Part shown: positions 24,359-37,100 of the stretch, one piece after another | Numbering within the stretch: position 1 is the stretch's first letter | How the letters are laid out: the number at the start of each line of letters is the position of its first letter | NCBI RefSeq assembly: GCF_901933205.1 | Contig: NC_044571.1 | Span: forward strand, 58,899,994 to 58,963,993 | Source: Camarhynchus parvulus | Taxonomy: Eukaryota; Chordata; Aves; Passeriformes; Thraupidae | Direction of reading: 5' to 3' | DNA: 64,000 nucleotides | Notes under the pieces: generated by a model | What the model was told of the DNA's origin: nothing | Databases searched by the model: none | Seen by the model: the letters and a program-made list of their open reading frames with translations, nothing else | Translations under genes and position numbers: made by a program

Positions 24359-27002
24359 CCTATCTGCTGTTATGTTATGTGGCTTTTGACACCAGAATGG
24401 AATATCAAGATCTTGTTTTGGCTCTGAATCTCAATGCTAAAGGTGTCTATCTATTGTCAAAGTCAGTAACATATTCAGGAGTGCCCAGGAATGAAATTTT
24501 AAAAGGTTACTAAGGTGTGACCACCTAATGTTGTGCTGCAAAGGGTTAGCTAGGCTAGCCTCAGATTTCAAGATACATAATTAAGGAAATTACATCCAGC
24601 CACATTTTCTTGTCCCAAACACAAGATACAGCAGTGTCTGAAAGGAACACCCTCTTTGGCCCTAAGCCAAAACCTGATAAAAACAGTATAGAGAATCATT
24701 TCCCAGTGCTTGTGCCTTGTGCACTGCATTAGCAGAGTTGGAAGCATTACCATAATAACAGAGTTGCATTTCTTCTTGGTTATAGTATTTTAAGCAATAT
24801 CCTGTTGAAATAATTGTAATGCCTCATAATGATGTCCTTCTAATTCACTTGACTAACTAGACAGCCACCTGTCTAAAATACAGGAGGGTTTGGTCCAAAC
24901 TAATTTTTGAGTTTACTTTGTTGCTCTGTCAATTCTTCCTGCCTAATTTAACTACTGCTTTTTAGTCTGGAAAGCATCTCTGGATGTCTGTGTCCATTTC
25001 TGGCCACTATCTAGGCACTGACTTTCAGACAATTAAAAACAGCTGGAATGGGAAGAAACATGGGAAAAGAAATGCTTCTGAAAAGATGGGAAGAAGAGAA
25101 TGGAATCAGTCTGGTTCCACAGCTTCAAAATTTAGGCTGTTCAGCTGATATCCAAGAAAGTCCTTTAAGGGTAAAAATGTTTCTTGCGAAAGATCTGAAG
25201 GTTAAGAATGCAAATCTAGCATAATTAACTTAGACATTTAAGCAGAATGGTTCTGATATCTTGTTCTGGCAGTGTAACACATAAAGCCAAATTAGATGCC
25301 TGGGGATTGAATACATAAAATGGAGGAAATTTACTTATCCAATTGGGAATTACTGGACTTATTCAGTAAGAAAACTTACTGAACTAGAGTAAGAAAACTT
25401 CTGTTTGCATTAGACTTGCTCCTTTAGTTTAGCTTGTTCCTTTAGTCCTACCTACCTAGTTTTTGAAATAACACCCCTGCAAAAATGACATTTAAAATGT
25501 ATCTTATTCTTTCAGTGCTTTGTTTTCTTTCATCAGGTGCTCATACCACCCACTCTTAAACTGGGAGAAGTGGGTGCTAGGATCTCAGCAACTCATGCAA
25601 AGCTACTATTCCTGTAGACAAAGAGTTTACTCATTCTCCACCATTCACCCAAAAGCTGGGATGAGATTAGATTCAGGAAGGATTAGGAGAACAGACATCT
25701 GAAGCAGACAGAGAATCAGAGAAGCAATTATGTGAGTCAATAGGAGCCAAATAAAGAAAATTGTTGGGGAAAGTGTTGTGATTGCGTGTTTTGCAGAAAA
25801 AAAAATTAAATAATTCCTAAGGAATATAGCAAGAAAGATATAACAAGACCCCAAACTGTTTAATGTGTGTGAATGTAGGTGCAAAACAGTGGTATCAACA
25901 TAGAGAGAAATGCTCTCTCATGTGCAAAGCAAAAGCAGGAGAAAAGGAGGGTCCAAAATGACCTCCACAGTTACAGAACCCACCAAGGAATTTTCTTAAT
26001 AGCACTAGCAGGGATTTAGCAGCTCACACAGCTTCAGAAAAAGAGGAAGGAATTTACTTTTATTTCTATTACACTTCAAGGGAGGGGGAACATACAGAAA
26101 ATCTTATGGAAGACAATGCCAGCAAGTTTGATGACAGGAGAGATGGCAATGAAGATGTTGATATGAGAGGGAATGATATAAAAGTTGCAAATGAAATTTT
26201 GTCTTCAGCTGGCTTCTTAAAGAGATATTAGACCTTAACAAAATCCTGCATCTAACAAAGGAAAGAAGGGTGTGTTCTTTTCACTGGGTGGAAAAACAGC
26301 AAGAAAAAGTATGTGGGAAACCAACAGTGAATAATAAAATATCCTACTAAAGGATAGAATACCACAAAGGAAAATGTGATCTGAAATGTAATGAAGCTTT
26401 AGAAAGTGTGAGGAATGGGGACAAAAAAGGGAGGTCAAAGCAGTCATACTTAATCTTCTTTTTTGGAAGAGTAATTAAGATATTCCATGGAGAAGGTGAA
26501 AGGCTAGAAAACAGGAGTGTTTTAAGAAGGTGTCAAATGCTGTAATTAAGCTAAGGACAAAGGTAGGCATATAACTTGATTTCATGATATTCTGGTTACA
26601 GGGAGTGGCAAGGCGATTGAATTTTTTCTTATTACCCTACTACCAACACAATTTACTTTTTAAATTTAAGAAGTAGTAGTAGCTCCATTAAATTTATTCT
26701 GCTCTTTCTAGTGCAGATATATCATATTTACTTAAATATATTCAGATGATTTAGCCAAATCTGTCAGGCAGATGATATGTTAATTCTTCAGTCTTCTAAA
26801 ACTTTGTATGGTTGTGACATTATAACTTATATGTCTACAGTAATAATTTAATACTGATAAAATGGAGTAGAACTACCAAACTGGAATTTTTGCTCCTTTT
26901 GCTTCACTAAGTAACTGTGGACAATTAAAAGTTACTATGCAAGGTGAGAAACAGAAGGGACTCTTGACATTTGTACCAAAATGAGATTTCAAATTCAGAT
27001 GA
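24359..27002. other. Non-coding DNA, nothing recognised
   Basis: No coding signal (frames up to 79 codons), no LTR or LINE matches. A small local repetition lies at 25365-25440, where GTAAGAAAACTT and CTCCTTTAGTTTAGC-like words occur twice. Otherwise unremarkable AT-rich DNA. Confidence 0.5.
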
Positions 27003-27509
27003 TGTGTGAGTCAACACAGGCAGGTGGCCAGAAAAACCCCAAAGCCACTGCTGAAATGCAAAGAATAAATTTATTTCATTACCTTGCTAACTGGAGGATC
27101 CCCAAAGAAACACCTGGGCAGCAGAGACATGAGGGGGAACACAAGCAACAGCAGGCTCGTGGCAGACTCTGGGGCTGCTGTTTGCACCCGTTTACCAAGG
27201 GCCTGCACACATGTAGTTTACCAGCATGCCTTGATCTCCTCTGTGCTTTCTATGATCTTCGATCACTCTCCCAACAGGGAGCTCAAACATGTCCGTGAGA
27301 GCACCTCCAATCTCTGTAAATACCTGTGTTACCTCTAGACAGGGACTCTACTTCACAAAACAGACAGAGGATTAACAGCAGTAGGCATAATACATGGGAT
27401 TCCCCACACTCTTACTCTCCAGGCTTCAGCATTCCCAGCTGCAAGGTCACTTGAGCTAATCTACCATCCTCCTCACCATTCATCCACTTTTAACCATTTC
27501 CTCCTAACA
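27003..27509 (-). mobile_element. Candidate solo LTR of an endogenous retrovirus
   Basis: A 507-bp segment starts TGTGTGAG and ends CTAACA. It is bounded on both sides by the 5-bp direct repeat GATGA (26998-27002 and 27510-27514), as expected for a retroviral integration with TG...CA ends. A minus-strand AATAAA lies at 27075-27070, about 70 bp from the element's 3' edge, which fits an R/U5 arrangement. The inside is richer in G+C than its surroundings. No clear TATA box was found on the minus strand and no internal retroviral genes are present, so it would be a solo LTR left by recombination. A 5-bp duplication fits an ERVL-type element, but short flanking repeats can arise by chance; the call is moderate. 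Confidence 0.45.
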
Positions 27510-27514
27510 GATGA

Positions 27515-30500
27515 TGTTTTTTAAGAGGACAGAAAGGCCTGAAGAATACTGAAAATGTATATGATTTTGCAGATGACTGACACAAGTCAAAAGAATGTGT
27601 GCCATAATTAATGATGTCCCCAGACATGCTGCTGTGAGCAAATCACACTCTTGGAAGGGGTTGCAAGAGAAACTTGGTTGTTCAGCTCCATCCTGATTCT
27701 CATAGGCTTCAGTCATCGGAAAGAGATCCCATCTGACAGATGTGAAGATGTGACAGCTTTGCCTTGGGTATTCTTTGCACATTACCTGCCTGAACCCTTG
27801 GAAATCTGGTATGAAGAGGACAAATTTTGCAAGAGACTAAAGCAAAACAAAAACATTTTGCTCTCCAACTTAAAAAAACACTCTGCTAATTTCAGAGTGA
27901 TGTTACACCTTAACAATTTCCAAATACTTCTTGTCTTAGAGTTTCAATAGCTGGATGATCATGCCTACAAGTATACTGCTTGCTATCACTCAGTTTTGTC
28001 AAAATTAAACCACCCAGATTAACACCTTTTTTCCCTTTTTTCTTTTCTTTCTGCAAGCACCTGTCATAAATGACTTTTTCACTCTTGACAAAGTTGATAA
28101 GTCAGTTACTTTTAAGGAACTGCAAATCTGCATGTGGCTATTTGGCAACATAATCAAATTGGGTTTATATTTTAGAGAGCAAAAATAATGGGCAATGAAT
28201 TCCACTGCTGCCGGCAGTCAAAACTTCTCTAATAGACTTCTATTTCTGCATTAGTTTAAGGTGAAACATGACCAAATCTCTTCCAAACAAAAGGTGTTTC
28301 TGTCAGTGGACTGTTTCACTGAGATAAGAATAAAGGAAAAATAAGTCTTTATGCTTTTAGCACAGATTGTTTACCTTGTGATAGATGTAGGCAAGTCTAT
28401 CATGGGGGAAAGTTGCATTTCAGTTGACATGATTGAAAATATATTAAATCTCTTCTTTTCTTTTTGTTTTCCTTTTTTCTTTTTAAGCAAAGTATGACCG
28501 GAATTAACTCTTTCAGTTAATGCATTGTTTTAATGCATTGGCCTGGCTTTTTCTGTTGTTTGGTTGGGTTTTTACAAAAAAAAACCAAAACGTATCTGCA
28601 GCTATAAAATGCAGTCTCTTTGCTACCAGTCTAGTATCAGATTTTAGCAATTACACAGTCATTTCTCTTCACTGACAGTTAAAGTCACAGGGCATAGCTG
28701 CCATTTACTTTCCTGAGACCAGGATTTGAACTGCTTTGTCTGGACTGATCCAGCCTGCAGTCTTCTGTGTTGTCTCTGTTATTCACCTTTCACAACCAAA
28801 TACCACAATTCCTTCCAAAGGATGCCAGCACACTCCTAGGGAGCTTCTGTTATTCCTAAGCACAAGCAGTAGGTTTAGAACCACTTCTGCAGAAAATAAG
28901 GATAATCCATGCTTGGAAGGTCATGAAACTCTTAGGCTTCCAAATTTAGAGATCTCAGACTTAAAGTTTAGTGCTAAATCCTGCAAACATACTTAGAATT
29001 TTACATCCGTCAGTTCTGTTGCTTCAGTGGCTTTACCGTTCTTAAGTTAAGCATATCAATGTGGCTTTACACAGTCAGGGTTTAAAGAGATGAAGTGAAA
29101 TTGAAAAATTTGGGAAGATGAAAGGAAGCATAGGTTCTTAGTAAAATGTGTAACTACATAGGTGTCCATTCGGATTTTTTTGAGCGATCATGCACAAATG
29201 TACGAGTGCTGGATGAAATATGTCACTCAGTGATCCAGCCCCAAGAGCCAACCTGATTCATCTAACTGCTAACATGAGCAGTTTCAGGGAAAATCCAACC
29301 ATCCTCTGTGCCTCTTGACCAGTTATGTTCACAAGGTATGGATGCCTCAGAGAATGTAGTTTTCAAACTCTACCAAGCTGCTCAATTTTTCTTAGGGATG
29401 TCACATCAAGCAGACGGCATGTTCTCAACACATAGGCTAAACCCACTGCTCAAATTCAAATATTTGTTCAAATATAGCACTAGAATTCAACTGATAATCT
29501 CTAGGAGAATTTAAAAATAATAGGACAATGTATTTTCTGAACCCCTTGCAGAGGTTTAACCATTGCTGATGATGATTCCTGAAAAACAACACTCTGACAT
29601 ACACACTAGTAATGGAAATACTGGGGTCAACCAGTAAGAATGTGGTTGCAAGGAACGATTAACTTAGTGTTTTAAAAAGTATAGGAATATGTCCATCATA
29701 TAAAAATGTTATATTTCTCTTTGGTTTCACAGAAAACTGTAACAGCTTTCAGAAAATTCCCATCTTTTATAGGGCATTTGACAAAGTGTGGATTAATGAA
29801 GCTAGGAACCCATCCAGTGATTTACAGCTACTGCTAAAACAGAGATAAAGAGAAGAAAGACAAAAGGCTTACATCAAAACCTTTATTATCAGACTGAAAG
29901 CAAGTCTAGAACTTTTAGTAATACAAGGAGTTGTTTTCTCTCTGTAGGCAAATTCACTATTATGATTTTGAGAGCACTTCGCAACGTCAACACTCAAAGT
30001 CAATTCAGCTTTCTGTTTCCAGGTTTTATCTGAAGTACATATTCAATAAGGCAAAACTTCCACTGACTTTTGCAGACAGTTTTTCATGACTAAGGCACTA
30101 GAAATTGTGTTATGCTAATTACTTGGAGCCTAAATCACCATCTCACTAAGCACTAGAGCTACTACATCACTAGACTTGTTTTGTGGCTCTCTGACACCAC
30201 TGCATGACAGATTGATTCATTTTCACGTGGCTTTGATATTATGTCATATTTAATACAATTTAATGCATTTTAGTTCACTTTAGATATGTTTAACATCAAT
30301 AAAAATGAAAAGGGAGGCAGTTTGCCACAGAGGTTTCTCATGTTTGTGGTCTGCCAGGACACTTCTTCCAGTATCTTGCAGTCACCTATACTGTGGTGTG
30401 TATGATGTACACTATATATATTTCTTCAGCAGAACAGGGGCCAGAGAAAATCCTGTCTCTAATAAAATATCTGGTCCCCATGCAAAATGATGGAAGAGTA

Positions 30501-31305
30501 AGCTTCTGTGCATAGAGAAAATATTGGCTTCCCAATCAACCATCTGGTGTATAGTGGGAATGGTCTGAGTATCTTTCTCTGTTGGAACATTTGGAAAATG
30601 AATATACTGTTGCTACAGCTCAGGCTGTTGGCCATGATGTTTGTGATAATGTTGTTGATTTACCAGATGTCCTGCAAATTCCTGGTGTGGTAGTGTTTCC
30701 TGCTCCTACTGAAGTCTTCATTACATGATGGGTTTATGATTGCAGTCATTTCTCACAGAGTAGGAGGGAGCTGGGAAATGTGTCCAAGCACAGCATGGAA
30801 TCCATCATCCACTCAACATTCAGTTTGAAAATCAAAATCTATACCAACATGTTGCTTCTAGATGTCTAAAAATTACATGGGAATATATGTAAAGACATGA
30901 GTAATACAACTGACATATTTTGCCATTTTTCTAAATCACTCAATACCTAATACAGATGTGTGCTTACACATCTGTCTTCATGTATACATGCCTATTCTTT
31001 TTCCCTGCTTTCCAACAAGCAGGCAAGAATACAAATAGGAGTACTGGATGCTGTGTTCACTCATTATGCTCAAGAAGTGTATCTGAGGTTTGAATAAGGA
31101 TGCTTCACCACTCTGCTCCTGCTCCGTTACGGTAGATTAATGAAGATAATACACAATGCACAGCTGAGCACCTAGGCTTTGACTTCAGAAATTAACTCTT
31201 CTCTTTTACTTTCAGAATGAATAAACACATGTGCTGCTTTCTCTATTCTGCTTCATGTTGCCAACTCATAGACAAGATACCTATTGGGATTACCTATATG
31301 CTAAT
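27515..31305. other. Non-coding DNA with one small hairpin
   Basis: Frames reach 99 codons (27651-27950) but none has a recognisable domain. A pyrimidine-rich run lies at about 28450-28488. A perfect 10-bp hairpin lies at 30952-30975 (ACAGATGTGT / ACACATCTGT, 4-nt loop). No mobile element was recognised. Confidence 0.5.
30952..30975. repeat. Perfect 10-bp hairpin
   Basis: ACAGATGTGT (30952-30961) pairs exactly with ACACATCTGT (30966-30975) around the loop GCTT. It is short enough to be fortuitous, and no neighbouring feature explains it. Confidence 0.75.
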
Positions 31306-31400
31306 GGGGCTCTGAGTAACCTAGTCTGATGGAAGGTGTTGGAGTTAGATGATCTGTGGTTTGAGGTTCTCTGCAAACCAAACCATTCTGTGATTCTGTA
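31306..31400 (+). mobile_element. CR1 LINE 3' tail (short)
   Basis: The last ~95 bp of a CR1 copy. GAGTAACCTAGTCTGATGGA matches the family's GAGCAACCTGGTCTAGTGGA block, then GGAGTTAGATGATCTG and AACCAAACCATTCTGTGATT, with a degenerate terminal repeat. The block between GGTGTT and GGAGTT that normally holds CCCTGCCCATGGCAGGG is deleted. Heavily 5' truncated and non-coding. Confidence 0.88.
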
Positions 31401-33581
31401 AGGGTACCTGTAGAGTAAAAGCACAATGGAGGCCAAGACAGATACACACAGGAAAAAAGTCTATTTCACAAGATTAGAAAATGTATCAGCCTATTTTACC
31501 ATAATAAGCTCACCATTCTTGTTTTCCTGGTGTGAACATTGCTTAGTCAGCACACTTTGTCAGACAAAATGACTCCTTAGGCCTGAAGTAAAAGTGGTGG
31601 TCACTGGCTGAGAAAAAGTCAGAAAATGCACAAGGACTTGTGAATTCCATGTTTGCTCTATAACAAGAAGTAAACAAGAAATTTAAACAAGTATGAAGAA
31701 AATATAAATATAAACACTATTTTCAAGTTCAAATAGACAACACTTTCTTCATCCTCTGCTTTATTTTGTATGAATGTTTACAAGTTAAATTGCTCATTTC
31801 AGTTCAAGGAGTCCATATTGCCTAAGTATTGAGATCCCAAACTCCCTAACAGATATTTAAAAGATGGATGCACCTTTCTCACAAGCATCTCAAGGTATAC
31901 AACACTCAGTTTGTCTGAGTATCAGAATAAGCAGTATTTTTTGGTGGCAGTGTGTAAGGAGCCAAGGAGCTGCTGCTGTGAAATGCAGTTCAGGCAGCAT
32001 TGTCCTCTGCGCACCACAGAACTGTGTTCCATCACAAGTGCAGATAAGTCTTGTTTTAATGTATATTTAAAGTTTTAATGGTTATTTATGGAAATTAATA
32101 GAGAAGATACAAACATATCTGTGATCAGATAGATACAAAGTCCACAAAATCTGATATGGGAGTCTTGATATTCCAGACTTAGTATGGAAAAGCAATAATA
32201 ACAAATTTCCTTCACATCTCAATTTCTTTGTACAGCTAGGGAAGAGAATTCTATGGTGGAAAAAAAATCTCTATAAGAACCAAGATTTTTCATGCCTCAT
32301 GCTTCATGCAAGGGGGCATTATTTTCTGTGTACAAAAATAGGTCCAAGACTACATGTTGACTGTGGGCTATTAATCTCAAACCAGGAAATGGCATAGTAT
32401 ATATTACTTGTGTTATTTCCACATTCAGAAGCAGGCAGTCTTTCAGAGATATATACAAATTCCTTATAAAGGAGCATATGTTTTCTCATGAAAGTTTCAC
32501 CAGTGCTTTATTCAGATAGATTGGAAAACCTCCTTTCTTTCATATAATGTTTTTCTCCAGGCTATCCAGATCCAGCTACAGTGAGAAACTATAAACCGAG
32601 TTCTGTCAGAGAGAGGAAATTTTACAAAGCCTCTCTTGTAAAGGAAAATGAAGACAGAAAATATTCAATTTGTACTGAAAAGATGGTGATTCCACATGGC
32701 TGATCCCACTGACTTTGCCCTGTGTGAGATCTCTCATTCCTCATCTCATTGCCAAGAGCTGTCTTTTAGCACACATAATTTCCCCCAATATTCTGGCTTC
32801 TTCCCAGGTGAGCTTCACACAAAAATAGGAGAGGCATGGTACAGCTGGTCCCTGATTAGGTAACTAGCAACATTTAGGTAGGAAACCTGAAAACAAGTAT
32901 GCGTCTTATTAAGGTTCATTTTATGTATCCCTCTTGAAGGCTGTTGCTTCAGCTTGCCGAATCAGTGATAGCACAAAGAAATGGTCATTTGAAGACCTGT
33001 CCCTGGGGATTTGCACAAGCATTCACACCAGCACAGAACTCTCAGAAGTAATGTTTAAAAGACTGTTATGATCAGCAATTTCCAAGTTGTTTCCAATTGT
33101 GACTACACTTCCAGTTGAGATACACTTGCAGAAACCATTTATTTTCTTTCAGGTGAATGCTCCTTCTCACAATGATTATCTACAGAATTACTGCCTCTGC
33201 TGCGTCCCGCTCCACAACACTGTCAGTAGACAAGACTAAGGCAAAAACAAAAATAACACAACCAAAAACAACAACAACAAAAAGCTCAGGGTTGTTATGC
33301 GCTACCTTTTATAAGTCTGGCTGTGTTTAAAATGTTGTTGACTCAAATAACTCAAACACCTACATCTCTGCTGGCAGATATCATCACAGTAATAAAGTCC
33401 GCCAAAGGCACAGTTTAAGTATTCTAGCCTGACTGGTTTTAGCTCTCTCTGCTGGTGAACTTGTATTTAACTAACACACAAGAACATAAAGCCATGTAGG
33501 TGGGACTGCTGGCACTTCCTTTAAACCAACTTCCACGAGGGCAGTATCCTCTGGAAAGAGACAGGACAGACAACTGAAGAC
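31401..33581. other. Non-coding DNA, nothing recognised
   Basis: No frame longer than 68 codons and no mobile-element match. A/C-rich low-complexity sequence lies at 33240-33285. The block ends at the target-site duplication of the solo LTR. Confidence 0.5.
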
Positions 33582-33587
33582 TGTAAC
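33582..33587 (+). repeat. Target-site duplication, left copy (TGTAAC)
   Basis: TGTAAC directly precedes the LTR's first TG and is repeated exactly at 34111-34116. A 6-bp duplication is typical of beta-retrovirus-like (ERV2/ERVK) integrases, while gamma types give 4-5 bp and ERVL types 5 bp. Confidence 0.9.
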
Positions 33588-33896
33588 TGTTGTAGTGTGT
33601 TTTTATTTTGCAGGTTATTGTTTGATTTGCTGTTTGGTAGTTATTTGGACTTTTTTTCCCCTTGCTTTTGGAGTGACACAGATTTGTCTTTATTATTCAA
33701 TTGAGCCAGGTGTCGGTTTATCTCTTTGCTACTTAGCTACTTTTCTGCCAAGTTTCAAACCCTTTCCTCCCACATCCAGTTGTTAACCCCTCCTGTCCCA
33801 AGCAGTTTTCTTCCCTTGTATCCCTTGCCTTTGTGCTCCACCCCCAGTTCCCCTGATTAGTTGAACATTATATCCTCCCTTGAGACCTGCCCCCCC

Positions 33897-33904
33897 TTTA
33901 TAAG
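33897..33904 (+). promoter_or_regulatory. LTR TATA box
   Basis: TTTATAAG sits 58 bp upstream of the poly(A) signal inside the solo LTR, the spacing expected for a short R region. It would set the transcription start near 33930. Whether the LTR still drives transcription cannot be told from sequence. Confidence 0.75.
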
Positions 33905-33961
33905 CTGTTGTTTGCCCCCAGCTCATTGCTTGGGACGCGAGACTCGGGGAGTGTAACATCA

Positions 33962-33967
33962 AATAAA
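33962..33967 (+). promoter_or_regulatory. LTR polyadenylation signal
   Basis: AATAAA within AAATAAAGTAACC, placed between the TATA box and the GC-rich U5-like part of the LTR, as expected for the R region. Confidence 0.75.
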
Positions 33968-34110
33968 GTAACCCAGCGCCACCCCAGGCCGGTGCTGCTG
34001 CTGTGGCCTTTTTGTTCGGCGCCTCCACTGGTAGCTGGGATTCTGCGGAGCCCCGAAAGGGGGACTGTCGCCCCCCTCACACTGTCACTATCTAGCCAGG
34101 ACGTGCAACA

Positions 34111-34116
34111 TGTAAC
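34111..34116 (+). repeat. Target-site duplication, right copy (TGTAAC)
   Basis: TGTAAC directly follows the terminal CA of the LTR and matches 33582-33587 exactly. Confidence 0.9.
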
Positions 34117-37100
34117 ATCTTATTTTATTCCAGCAAGACTTCCCAGACATTTTGTGCCACAGTTCATACACTACAGCAGCTTCTATTCAAAACAAATACC
34201 ATTTAAAAGGTAAATATTCATCTTCTAAGGGGTGAATCTGTTAACCCTTAACCTATCTCCTGAGGGGAAAAAAGAAACAAGGACAAAGAGGAAGTGAAAA
34301 AGTAGTAGGCACTGAAATTGGATTTAATCCAGTTTTATAAACCTTAATCAACTCCTGTTTGCCAAAAATTTTTTGTCTCACCTTACCTCATCCCTAGTTT
34401 TGTGTCTTTCTGAATTAGCACTGCCATTCCCAAAGTTTTCTCCAAAATTAGTGAATTTCATGGTTATTTCACAAAGGAATTTCTTTTTCCCCAGAAGTTG
34501 TATGTACAGCAAATGGACTTTAACACAATTCTGTCCTTTGTAGTTCTTGAGTTAGTAAAGCATTGAAAAGCATTAAGATAAATTATTCTGGGTAACTGTA
34601 GGTCGTACACTGCCTGTTGGATCTCTGAACCTTCAGATATATGGTAAGTCATTCTCTGAATATTGCAGTTGGTTGTCTTTCTCTTCATCATTAAGTGATG
34701 GGGCTGATGGAGATCAGCTGCTTCCCTTTGTAAGTGGTTAGCATCCTCTCACCTGCTCTGCATGACTACTGAACTGAGGTATGTTGTGACAGTCTGCCCA
34801 CTCTTCCCTGTTCAGATTAATGAATACAGTTTTAACTGTTAATTCAAAGGCAGTCAAGCTTATATCTAACAATTAGAGTACAACTTCCCTATTCAGATAG
34901 TGTACCTGTAATTTGGCACAGCCTTTTGTACCAATTTGGGGTTAAAGTGTGTTTCTGTGCTGAAAACTGACTTTGTAAAAACAACTTTAGGGAGCTCTGT
35001 GCTTATTTTCCCTCAGAGACACCCAAGGAAGATTTCCTGTTTTCTCACACAAGGATGGCTTTTTTTCCAACTGCCAGTATGCAGATTCAACCTGTGCTAC
35101 AAAAAAAAAAAGTCTTCTTTTCACAACATGCATAATTTCTAGTCATAAAAATACTGCAGTCCAATTTTTGCCCTTAGTTACATCTGAGCAACCCAACTGA
35201 AAGCAAGGCAAAAAAAGATATTGTCCTGTGAGGGTTGCACAGGTAGATCCCAAGAGAGAGCACAAGCTCAGCCCTGCAGCAGGCAGAGCCTTGACCAATC
35301 AGTGCTGCCTGAAATGAAGCTCTCGGAAACCTCTTCTTCCCCATCCTGAGAACGTGTAGGAAACTGCTCATTTCACCATATGCTGTGATACAAATACACT
35401 TCCCAACATTTGCCTAAAATGTAAATTCATTCATTCATGACAGCATTTGAGTCAGACACAGGTTCCACAAATGTCAGAGGTAAACTCTTCCAGTTAATGT
35501 GACATGCTTTTTTCTTGCTCTTCCCACTTCTTTATCACACATTCATGCTGAAATGTGGAATCTGATTTTGAAATATCAAGTTTTTTAAGGTTCTCAGGGA
35601 ATTTGCACATCAACTGTAAAGTGCCTATTTATACATCTGAACAGGATTATTTCTGCAGAGCAAAACTCCAAAGATCTGAATTCAGTGCCTAGTTCTACTT
35701 CTAACTTCCATGGGCTTAGTATTTTGCTATGAAATGGTAAAAATAACACTCGAGTTTCATCAAAAAAACTTTAATAATTAAAACTTGTCTCTTCCAACAG
35801 ATAGATAGATAAGCTGTCACTGCAGATCCTTAATTCAGATGACGGCTCCAGGGGGCAATATAAATGTTAAAGTTAACAAGTGAGTACTTTGTAATAGACC
35901 TATCTCCAAAGCTCCATTGAGCTATTCCAAAATGTATAGTGGGAAATATAATCTTCATAAAATGTGATTAAATCCTGGCAAATTTGAGAGCCCTTTTAAA
36001 TTCCAGAGACCCCATCTAAAACAGCAAGTGATACTTAAAAAAGGAAGAGAAGTTAATACCAGTATAAATACCTGAAAAGCCAGGAACTCTGCTATGTGAC
36101 TGTCACCTTCTGCCCTCTCTTACTTGGTGGACCTTAGATTAGGAGGAGGGCTTGTGTCAGAGACCTCTGTAAACACTTCTATGACAGAAAAATTAATCAC
36201 AATTTTTTTTCATCAAAATTTTCTACACTTTGAAATAGCACTCAAGTAATTTCATTTCAGGCTAACTTTCAGATGCCAGGAAACCTGTTTCAAAATGCAT
36301 GTCCTAAATGAGCAGAGTTGACCTCAGGGTTTGGCATGTGAGTCAAAAGTGCCACCAGAGATAGGTGCTTAAAGTCTGATGAAGTTTGCACATTTTTGAA
36401 TTAGGAAGTCTAAAACAAATCCAGTGTTTTAAGGAAGGGTTTTCTTTGGTCATTAACCGTCCCCCAATCTCTCTCGGCAGATATTAAAGGTTGAATCAGT
36501 ACAATGAAATATCTGAGAAATGGCAAAAGAAGGAACCTTTTGAGGAACCAGTCCTATGAACTCTTCAGGTTTTTGCCAAACTTCAGAAATGCTTACCCGA
36601 GCAAAATACAAAGGCACAAACATTAAAATGCAATCAGTGACAGGCACTTATTAGAAGACCAAGCAACCCCAGACTAAGATTTAAGCAGTCCTAGACCGAG
36701 TGTGCTGAAAGTTCAAGTCCTTGTAGCATTGATGTTTCCTAATTAGCCAGATGCCGTCATCATAAACAGCCAAAAGAAAAACATTTGATGCCAAAATCCC
36801 AGCATTATCATCTGGCTGTGTTTCAGAAACCTCTTTTTTTCTCCCTCCCCACTTGCTAGCACACATAACTAGACTTGCAACAGAGTGTATACCTGTCTGA
36901 GTGAGAGAAGCCCCTACAACATTAGCATTAAAAGGTGGAGAAGGACAGAGGGCAGCTGCCAACTCCAGAGGGAGGGCTGCACTCACAGCGCAACATCCTG
37001 ACCTGAGATCTCACCAACCCTCCCCTGCTTGCTCCTGCTTTCTCTGACACTCACAGGTTTAATGTCACGTCTCTGTAGCTTTCCCAAAGAGAAAAAAAAA

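Larger units (their letters stand above)
33588..34110 (+). mobile_element. Solo LTR of an endogenous retrovirus
   Basis: A 523-bp LTR with canonical ends: it starts TGTTGTAGTG and ends ACGTGCAACA, so TGTTG/CAACA form a 5-bp inverted repeat. It is bounded by the perfect 6-bp duplication TGTAAC. A TATA box (TTTATAAG, 33897-33904) and a poly(A) signal (AATAAA, 33962-33967) set the orientation to plus and suggest U3 of about 335 bp, a short R, and a GC-rich U5. No gag, pol or env sequence adjoins it, so recombination between two LTRs probably removed the provirus. The 6-bp duplication points to the ERV2/ERVK class. The intact TSD and CpG-rich 3' half suggest a fairly young insertion. The open frames of 60-101 codons overlapping it on both strands are incidental. 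Confidence 0.92.

Noticed and set aside
33908..34213. 101-codon frame over the solo LTR
   Set aside because: It spans R/U5 and flanking DNA and is not a retroviral gene.
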